Positions 1-4,840 of a stretch of DNA of 6,926 bases are shown in pieces. The notes below the pieces were generated by a model, which had not been told where the DNA came from, searched no databases, and worked only from the letters and a program-made list of their open reading frames with translations. Each line of letters begins with the position of its first letter. Positions within the stretch are counted from its first letter, which is position 1. The DNA is from CAYSLC01 sp964431545. Its GTDB lineage: Bacteria; Desulfobacterota; Desulfobacteria; Desulfobacterales; JAABSP01. Where the stretch lies: NCBI GenBank assembly GCA_964431545.1, contig CAYSLC010000258.1, positions 1 through 6,926 of the forward strand, read 5' to 3'. The translations under genes and the position numbers were made by a program.

Positions 1-128
1 CCCCAGAACTCACCCCAGTCCAGCTTTGGACCCCACCTTGCATGACCTCCATGTTGTACCAGAGGAGAATCATGTATACTGTCCCCAGAACTCACATGTA
101 TACTGTCCCCAGAACTCGTCCAGAACTC
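1..128. repeat. 24-bp direct repeat, two tandem copies plus partial copies
   Basis: A 24-bp unit starting catgtatactgtcccc occupies 71-94 and is repeated at 95-117, where 23 of 24 bases match. Its tail, ccccagaactca, also stands at 1-12, so another copy is probably cut by the window edge. A shorter remnant, ccagaactc, lies at 120-128. Each full unit contains the palindrome gtatac (74-79, 98-103). A small inverted repeat, gtcca/tggac with a 4-nt loop, sits between the copies at 18-31. No transposase gene is visible here. Short repeats of this look often lie beside REP-associated (Y1, RAYT-type) transposases or other insertion elements, but that assignment is inference from general appearance. 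Base composition is lower in GC than the genes that follow. Confidence 0.75.
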
Positions 129-307
129 CCACAGGTCACGGCGTATCCGGCGCCCAGGGTGAACCCTATGTTGCGGCCGGGGACGCCGGCGGCGTCTTCG
201 TAGGTTCGGGTGAGGGTTATCGGATCGGGGCCGTCGGCACCGCCGGGAAGGGAATCGGAACAGTGAGGAAAAGGATTTATCGATCTGATCCGATCAACCC
301 CTAAATC
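92..307 (-). pseudogene. Possible Rhs/YD-repeat protein remnant, no start codon
   Basis: The minus strand is open from 307 down to a TGA at 92-94, about 71 codons, without a usable start. Read in this frame, the middle (roughly 130-240) gives LTRTYEDAAG followed shortly by GFTLGAGYAV. This resembles the YD-repeat pattern of Rhs-type proteins, where TRTYD-x-x-GR is followed by a G-x-x-x-G-x-x-Y-x-V-x-Y stretch. The resemblance stops near position 130, where the reading enters the 24-bp repeat family and ends. Upstream it is closed by the stop codon of the 78-aa gene at 308-310. This looks like a gene fragment cut by repeat insertion or rearrangement. The Rhs call rests on pattern memory alone. 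The stretch could instead be non-coding, and a 92-codon frame on the opposite strand overlaps it but has no recognisable features. Confidence 0.35.
269..307 (-). terminator. Weak candidate terminator after the minus-strand operon
   Basis: Directly after the stop codon of the last operon gene, the minus strand reads GATTTA (307-302), about 22 nt of loop with a smaller tgatc/gatca inverted repeat, then TAAATC (279-274), followed by a TTTT run (272-269). Position and T-run suit an intrinsic terminator. The outer stem is AT-rich and the loop is long, so the structure would be weak. Confidence 0.25.
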
Positions 308-544
308 TCAGGCTCCCGGTTCGACGATGATCCATCCGTTGCGGCCGGCCGCTCTCCGAAGGCACTCTTCGGCGGCGGACGACGCCCCCGGTCGGTGGTC
401 GAGGGGGAGGGCGTAAACCAGGGAGCCGGCCCGGTCCCGGAGTTCCAGCCGGCTTTTTTCGCGATGGATCCGAACCTCGCACCCGGTCATGAAGCGGAAG
501 GGCGGGTGAAAAGTGGCGGGGCTGGCGGATGTCGCCGGCTTCAT
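308..544 (-). CDS. Small hypothetical protein (78 aa), coupled to the radical SAM gene
   Basis: I do not recognise this protein. It begins MKPATSASPA and ends WIIVEPGA. The central part, from about residue 22 (CEVRIH...RLELRD...SLVYALPL), looks like two or three beta strands. It is followed by an alanine-rich helix (about 54-68, SSAAEECLRRAAG) and a last strand. There are two cysteines, C22 and C61, and no signal peptide or membrane segment. Third codon positions are strongly G/C, as in the neighbouring genes, which supports real coding. The ATG at 544 directly follows the radical SAM stop codon (546-548), and a GGGGGA sits about 8 nt upstream. An ATG at 553, overlapping that stop, and a GTG at 610 are alternative starts. 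Translational coupling suggests a shared role with the radical SAM enzyme: an accessory subunit, or less likely a peptide substrate. Neither role is shown by sequence. Confidence 0.6.
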   Translation of the reverse strand: MKPATSASPATFHPPFRFMTGCEVRIHREKSRLELRDRAGSLVYALPLDHRPGASSAAEECLRRAAGRNGWIIVEPGA

Positions 545-545
545 C

Positions 546-1895
546 CTACGCATCCCCCCATCGGTGAGCGTTCGAACAGGGGACGGCCCGCGTCTCGTCC
601 GTGTTTCCACGGGCCGCCGCGGGGGAAAACCGTTGCAGGCGGCCGGGATTCATCGGCTGTCTTCCGTCGAAGAAATCGCACGCCCGGTAATAGAGAAGAT
701 CCTCCATCCAGAGACGGGCCTGGCCTGGGTCCCGGAAGAAGCGTCGAAGGAGTTCGCCGGGTGCGGAGACCCCTTCCAGAATCGGTCCGAACAGCTCCGA
801 TGGGTCCCGGAAGCACTCCCAGTCGCACCGGCGACACGGCGGGGAATCCGAAAGCGCTCCCATCCGGAGATCCTGAAATCGTCCCAGGGGTTCGTCTCCG
901 CGATATCCGCAGGGATAGGTCTTTCCGTCTCCGGCCTGGATAAAGAGGAAATCGATCCCGCCCTTGCAGGGGTATGGGGCCGGGCCCGCCCCGGCGTACT
1001 GCCGTTCCAGGGCCAGAAGGGAGACCCGGGGCGAAAAGATGCGGATACTGGATCGAAACTCCGGAATGGTCTTTGAGAGGGCCCGGAAGAGGAGCACCTT
1101 CTCCCGCCCGGTGAACCGGACCACCCGGTCGGCGGAGGTGGCGGCGTACACCGCATCCAGATCCTCGCTTTCCGGATCGATGCTCATGGGGTAGCAGCTG
1201 TTGACCATGGTGAATCCCAGGTCTACGGCAAAGGCGTAGAAGCGCCGGAACGCGCGGCGGAACCGGCGGAAGAACCGGTCCGGGTCTCTTCCGCAGTCCG
1301 GGACGGCGTCCGGCCCGTCGCCGGCGATGTTCCGGTTGATCCCCAGGTTGACCGAAGGGTAGAGCCCCCGCTCGTGGAAAAGCGGCAGGGCCTGTTCGAT
1401 CCCGGCCACCACACCGGGAAACCCGCGCATCCGCTCATGAACCTCCGCCACCGCCGAGTCGATGCTGATCCAGAAGTTCCGCAGGGGGGTGGCCGCCAGG
1501 GTGTCGACCACCCGTTCGACCCGGGATCGGAACCCCCGCCGCTTCGGGTCGGCGAAGAGGAAGCCGTTGGTGCCGGTCCGGATGAAATCGATGCCGGCGG
1601 CCCCGGCGTGCCGGATCAGTTCGGCGAGGTCCGCCAGGTGGAGCAGCGGCTCCCCGCCGGTGAAGGAGACCGCGCGGACCCCCTTTTCCGCCGCGCCGTC
1701 GATGATCCCTTTTATCTCGTCGGTGGCGAGGCGCGAGCGGGGGAACCGCTCGGTGACCCGCATGCCGCACTGGGGGCACCGGGCATTGCAGTGGTCGGTC
1801 ATCTGGATCACCAGCTGACCGGGGATCCGTCCCGCCGCCAGGGGTCCGATGGTCCGTAACAGGTCTCGGATCGATCCGGAGGTCATGGGGTTCAT
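546..1895 (-). CDS. Radical SAM protein with SPASM-like C-terminal cysteine motif
   Basis: This 449-aa protein is a radical SAM enzyme. The cluster-binding motif CxxxCxxC is at C36, C40 and C43 (HCNARCPQCG), just after the first beta strand (QLVIQMTDHC). The SAM-binding GGEP motif is at 80-83, and a TGTNG strand end lies near 107-111. A second cysteine set follows the barrel: C310, then G324-x4-C329 (C-x13-G-x4-C), then C354-x2-C357-x3-C361, with a possible last ligand at C406. The first part fits the SPASM signature C-x9-15-G-x4-C. The second is shorter than the canonical C-x2-C-x5-C-x3-C. SPASM proteins bind auxiliary iron-sulfur clusters and often modify peptides or proteins, but some relatives act on other substrates, so the reaction is unknown. 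The start overlaps the stop of the upstream glycosyltransferase gene as ATGA (1892-1895). No strong ribosome binding site precedes it, which fits reinitiation by coupled ribosomes. The protein is soluble with no signal peptide. The cytoplasmic location is inferred. Confidence 0.88.
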   Translation of the reverse strand: MNPMTSGSIRDLLRTIGPLAAGRIPGQLVIQMTDHCNARCPQCGMRVTERFPRSRLATDEIKGIIDGAAEKGVRAVSFTGGEPLLHLADLAELIRHAGAAGIDFIRTGTNGFLFADPKRRGFRSRVERVVDTLAATPLRNFWISIDSAVAEVHERMRGFPGVVAGIEQALPLFHERGLYPSVNLGINRNIAGDGPDAVPDCGRDPDRFFRRFRRAFRRFYAFAVDLGFTMVNSCYPMSIDPESEDLDAVYAATSADRVVRFTGREKVLLFRALSKTIPEFRSSIRIFSPRVSLLALERQYAGAGPAPYPCKGGIDFLFIQAGDGKTYPCGYRGDEPLGRFQDLRMGALSDSPPCRRCDWECFRDPSELFGPILEGVSAPGELLRRFFRDPGQARLWMEDLLYYRACDFFDGRQPMNPGRLQRFSPAAARGNTDETRAVPCSNAHRWGDA

Positions 1896-4384
1896 CCGGC
1901 CCGCCGCCGGGCGGGATCCTCGTCATACATCCGCCAGGTCTCGTCAAAGGCCTGTTCGAAGGACCGGTCCTCCATATATCGCCGGGCCGAGGCCCCCATC
2001 GACCGGGCCAGCCCCCGATCGCCGGCCAGGATCCGCATGGCCCGGCCCAAGCTCTCCGGATCATCCCCCTTCACCACCAGGCCGGTCCGGTCCGAGAGCA
2101 TGTTCTCGTGGGGGCCGCCCTGGTCGGTGACGATCACCGGAAGGCCGGCGGCCTGGGCCTCCAGGACCACGTTGCCGAAGGTGTCGGTGGTGGAGGGGAA
2201 GACGAAGATATCGCTGGATGCGTACATGGTGGCCAAGGGCTCGCCGTCCATGTATCCGGTGAAGGTGCAGGGGGTTCCGGCCATGGTCCGTTTCATCTCC
2301 TCCAGGTAGGGCCCGTCCCCGACGATGAAAAGGTGGATATCTTGGGTTTCGGCCAGCAGGGCCTTGAAGGCCTGGGCCAGCAACGGCATGTTCTTCTCCT
2401 TGGAGACCCGGCCCACGTAGAGGAGCTTCACGATCTCCCCGCCGATCCCGAACCGCTTTTTCATAACGCCGTTGCGTTTGGCCGGATGGAACCGGGCGGT
2501 GTCGATGCCCCGGGGAAAGAGCCGGATCTTTTCCGGATTGAGGCCCTTGGCGATCAGCTCGTCTCCGGTGGCTCGCGACGGCACGTAGACGGCGTCCATC
2601 TGATCGTAGTACCAGAGGGTGTACCGCCAGGTGAGTTCCTCGATGGCCGAATCGCCGGTAAGGTACTGGGCATACTGGGGAAGCGCGGTGTGGTAGGTGC
2701 CGTTGATGGGCAGGTTGAGGATGTGGGCGATCCCCAGGGCCGCCAGGCCGATGGGTCCGGGGGTGGCGGAGTGGATATGGGTGAACCCCTGCTCGTGGCA
2801 GTGGTTGAGCATCTCCAGAAAGGGGGGGTAGAAGACTTGCAGTTCCGGATACTCCGGGAGTTCCCACCGGCCCACGGGCTTGAAATTGGTGACCCCCGGG
2901 CGGTCCAGGTGGTCGGCGGCGTCGCAGGTGATCACCGTCAGATCCTTGCCGGTCCTCCGGGCGATCTCCACCTGCTGCTGAAGGGTCTGGGCCACGCCGT
3001 TGACCTCGTAGAAGGTATCGGTGAAATGGGCCACCCGGGTCCGCCCGGCCCGGTCCCCCAAGGTTTCCGCCACGGGGTCCTGAAACCGGTGGAGGATCTC
3101 CCCGTTCATTTTACGGTCCTTGGTGAAGTGGACGAAGGAGACGAAGTAAGGGGCCAGCAGCGTGTAAAGGCCGCCGGCGGCGCCGATGGTGTGAAAGATG
3201 TTGAAGACGTTGGCCCCGGACAGGTGACCCATGAGATGGTTGGCAAAGGAGCACATCACCTTGTTGGAGACCTGGTTGACGAAGTCGAACCAGCGGGTCT
3301 CCGGATCGCCGCCCTCCGCCGAAGGGTCGCCGGGCTTTGCCGGTTTGAGAAGGGCGGGGTTTTCCCGCAGGAACCGCCAGGTCTCCTGGCGGAGCATCTC
3401 CATGAGGCCGTTGGAGATCTCGGTGGAGACCCGGGGCCGCCGGCGGTAGTTCCAGAAGACTTGCAGCCGGGAAAGGAGACCCCCTTCGGCCTCGGGATCG
3501 GAATTGAGGGATCGCTCCAGGTATTTGAGCAGGATGTCCCGGTTGACGTACCGGCCCAGACCGAACCGGTTCCGGTAGTACTGGTAGGCGATGCCGTAAA
3601 GGTTGTGGGCCAGGGTCCGGGGGGTGGAGGAGCGCTCCATGGGTTCGCACCGGCCCTCCGCGATGGCCGCCAGCACCCCCTCGACGGTCGGTCCGCCGTC
3701 GACCCGGGTGTGGGACCGGGCGATGTTGAGCCCGCTGTGGTCGTCGGACCCCGCGATCAACTGCTTTTTCCAGGGGAGGGGAAACAGGGGCATGATGGCG
3801 TGCGTTTCGGCCAGACGGTCCAACTGTTCGGGGCCGAGATCGGCGACGATGGTTCGCACAATCTGGTTCTGCCCGGCCTCGCGGGCCCCGTTGAGTTCGA
3901 ACCGCCGGAACAGGAGCAGCATCTTCTCGAAGTGTGCGGCGGTGAGCCGTTCGTTGACGCCGTATAAAGGATGGGCCACGGCGTGGACGATCCGTTCGCT
4001 TCTGAGGTAGGCGGCCAGATCGAAGATGTTCTCCCGGATCTTCTGGATCTCCCCGTGGTGGCGCTCGGTGATGCCGTAGGCGAGCACGTGGACCTTGCAC
4101 CCGTCCTCGGGAAAGTAGGTGGTGATCTCCTCGCTGATGAAGACATCGGGCAGGTGGGCGATCTCCAGGACCCCGTCGATGGTATTGTGGTCGGTGATGG
4201 TGACCAGATCCATCCCCTTGGCCTTGGCGATCCGGTAGATGTTGTGGGGATCGGTGAAGCTCTCCGGGCACCCCAGCTTCTTGAGCACCCATTGGGAGGG
4301 GCGTTTGGAGAATTTCGAGTGTACATGGAGGTCGATCCGAACCGATGCCGCGTTCTGCGTCCTGTCTTCCGAATCCGTTGCCAT
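1892..4384 (-). CDS. PHP-domain / family 4-type glycosyltransferase fusion protein
   Basis: This 830-aa protein joins two enzymes. Residues about 14-250 form a PHP metal-dependent phosphoesterase domain: DLHVHS (H20, H22), TDHNT (D65, H66), SEE (E85/E86), VHVLAYG (H99), AHPL (H138) and GSDDHSG (D214, H216). The aspartate often found five residues after the second histidine is Lys27 here. Residues 250-445 match no domain I know and include a hydrophobic stretch at about 393-418 that could touch the membrane. Residues about 448-820 are a GT-B, GT4-type glycosyltransferase: FTDTFYEVNGVAQTL at the N-terminus, HTALPQYAQY near 565, YVGRVSKEKN (656-665) for nucleotide-sugar binding, and a D734-x7-E742 version of the E-x7-E motif. 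It probably transfers a sugar from a nucleotide donor to a lipid or glycan acceptor. The PHP substrate is unknown. The start at 4384 is chosen because AAAGGA lies 6 nt upstream. The 25 extra upstream codons include an arginine run and are probably leader. It is the first gene of the operon. Confidence 0.92.
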   Translation of the reverse strand: MATDSEDRTQNAASVRIDLHVHSKFSKRPSQWVLKKLGCPESFTDPHNIYRIAKAKGMDLVTITDHNTIDGVLEIAHLPDVFISEEITTYFPEDGCKVHVLAYGITERHHGEIQKIRENIFDLAAYLRSERIVHAVAHPLYGVNERLTAAHFEKMLLLFRRFELNGAREAGQNQIVRTIVADLGPEQLDRLAETHAIMPLFPLPWKKQLIAGSDDHSGLNIARSHTRVDGGPTVEGVLAAIAEGRCEPMERSSTPRTLAHNLYGIAYQYYRNRFGLGRYVNRDILLKYLERSLNSDPEAEGGLLSRLQVFWNYRRRPRVSTEISNGLMEMLRQETWRFLRENPALLKPAKPGDPSAEGGDPETRWFDFVNQVSNKVMCSFANHLMGHLSGANVFNIFHTIGAAGGLYTLLAPYFVSFVHFTKDRKMNGEILHRFQDPVAETLGDRAGRTRVAHFTDTFYEVNGVAQTLQQQVEIARRTGKDLTVITCDAADHLDRPGVTNFKPVGRWELPEYPELQVFYPPFLEMLNHCHEQGFTHIHSATPGPIGLAALGIAHILNLPINGTYHTALPQYAQYLTGDSAIEELTWRYTLWYYDQMDAVYVPSRATGDELIAKGLNPEKIRLFPRGIDTARFHPAKRNGVMKKRFGIGGEIVKLLYVGRVSKEKNMPLLAQAFKALLAETQDIHLFIVGDGPYLEEMKRTMAGTPCTFTGYMDGEPLATMYASSDIFVFPSTTDTFGNVVLEAQAAGLPVIVTDQGGPHENMLSDRTGLVVKGDDPESLGRAMRILAGDRGLARSMGASARRYMEDRSFEQAFDETWRMYDEDPARRRAG

Positions 4385-4390
4385 CGCTTG

Positions 4391-4396
4391 TCCTTT
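4391..4396 (-). promoter_or_regulatory. Ribosome binding site fixing the PHP-glycosyltransferase start
   Basis: The minus strand reads AAAGGA followed by a 6-nt spacer and the ATG at 4384. No comparable site precedes the upstream in-frame ATG at 4459, so the shorter 830-aa product is preferred. Confidence 0.7.
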
Positions 4397-4495
4397 GTGT
4401 TTTCGGTTTATCGTTCCCGGCTGCCGTCTCCGCCGCCTTCGCCTTGTCCCGATCGGCATACCGCCACGCTCGTCACCCTTGCGTTTACGCGCCCA

Positions 4496-4524
4496 ATGTT
4501 AGCGGGTTGCAAAAGATCCGTTAA
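4496..4524 (-). promoter_or_regulatory. Candidate sigma70-type promoter for the minus-strand operon
   Basis: The minus strand carries TTAACG (4524-4519), a 17-bp spacer and TAACAT (4501-4496), each matching 4 of 6 consensus bases. It lies in the only AT-rich patch of the region. A transcript would start near 4489, giving a leader of about 105 nt before the start codon at 4384. The match is moderate and the true sigma factor is unknown. Confidence 0.33.
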
Positions 4525-4669
4525 AATTTCGTGAATCCGCCCCGCCTTACGGGAAAATGGGTCGATCTCCGAAAAAAAGGGGCACTGATCCCGTCCCGGG
4601 AGCGGATCACCACCGATCGCGTGGACATGGGAGGATCGCCCGGGAGCCCACGGGGGGAGAGCCGTCGCC

Positions 4670-4697
4670 TTGAAATCCGCCCTGGATCTCTTATGGT
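4670..4697 (+). promoter_or_regulatory. Candidate sigma70-type promoter for the tyrosinase gene
   Basis: TTGAAA (4670-4675, 5 of 6 matches to TTGACA) is followed by a 16-bp spacer and TATGGT (4692-4697, 4 of 6 matches to TATAAT). Transcription would start near 4704 and leave a leader of about 137 nt containing the GC hairpin at 4801-4817. If it is used, the first in-frame ATG at 4670 lies inside the promoter and cannot be the start codon, which agrees with the start at 4841. Confidence 0.35.
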
Positions 4698-4800
4698 GGG
4701 TTTTATGGGGAGAAAGGAGCCGCGAAGCGATTCGTGATCCCCGTCCCCCGGCGGCGCACGGTCAACGGACGGCGCCGGGTATCCGAAATCCGACACCCCT

Positions 4801-4817
4801 CGCGGGGCTTGCCCGCG
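4801..4817 (+). promoter_or_regulatory. GC hairpin in the tyrosinase leader
   Basis: CGCGGG (4801-4806) and CCCGCG (4812-4817) form a perfect 6-bp stem around a 5-nt loop. The stem ends 11 nt before the ribosome binding site. No T-run follows, so it is not an ordinary terminator. It could stabilise the leader or affect ribosome access, or be chance in GC-rich DNA. Confidence 0.3.
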
Positions 4818-4828
4818 ATCCAGTAAGG

Positions 4829-4835
4829 AAGGAGG
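4829..4835 (+). promoter_or_regulatory. Strong ribosome binding site fixing the tyrosinase start
   Basis: AAGGAGG stands 5 nt before the ATG at 4841. This near-perfect site, together with family-typical sequence beginning right after that ATG, decides the start against the in-frame ATG at 4670. Confidence 0.85.
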
Positions 4836-4840
4836 TCATC

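Larger units (their letters stand above)
4385..4840. other. Divergent intergenic region (456 bp)
   Basis: This gap separates the minus-strand operon from the plus-strand tyrosinase gene. It contains a local AT-rich patch at about 4494-4530 inside otherwise GC-rich DNA, one candidate promoter on each strand, and a GC hairpin near its right end. Short frames cross it in several registers, but none has a convincing ribosome binding site or recognisable protein sequence. No tRNA, riboswitch or caddie-type gene was seen. The arrangement would allow a shared regulator, but no clear operator palindrome stands out. Confidence 0.6.

Noticed and set aside
71..128. CRISPR array
   Set aside because: The 24-bp copies are directly adjacent with no spacers, there are only two full copies, and no cas gene is visible.
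26..304. 92-codon plus-strand frame across the repeats
   Set aside because: Its sequence comes from the repeated unit (HVYCPQNS twice) and then low-complexity glycine-rich residues. There is no good ribosome binding site, and the opposite strand gives a more protein-like reading.
2108..3967. 619-codon open frame on the plus strand
   Set aside because: It lies wholly antisense to the PHP-glycosyltransferase gene, whose motifs are clear. Its composition (rich in G, V, D and P) is typical of an antisense shadow in GC-rich DNA, and no domain is recognisable.
4385..4459. N-terminal extension of the PHP-glycosyltransferase
   Set aside because: The extra 25 codons encode an arginine run unlike family sequence, and a good ribosome binding site stands before the ATG at 4384.
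4670..4840. N-terminal extension of the tyrosinase as a signal peptide (MKSALDLLWWVLWGE)
   Set aside because: The stretch is short, is followed by charged and proline-rich sequence and has no clear cleavage site. It overlaps a candidate promoter, and a near-perfect ribosome binding site favours the ATG at 4841.
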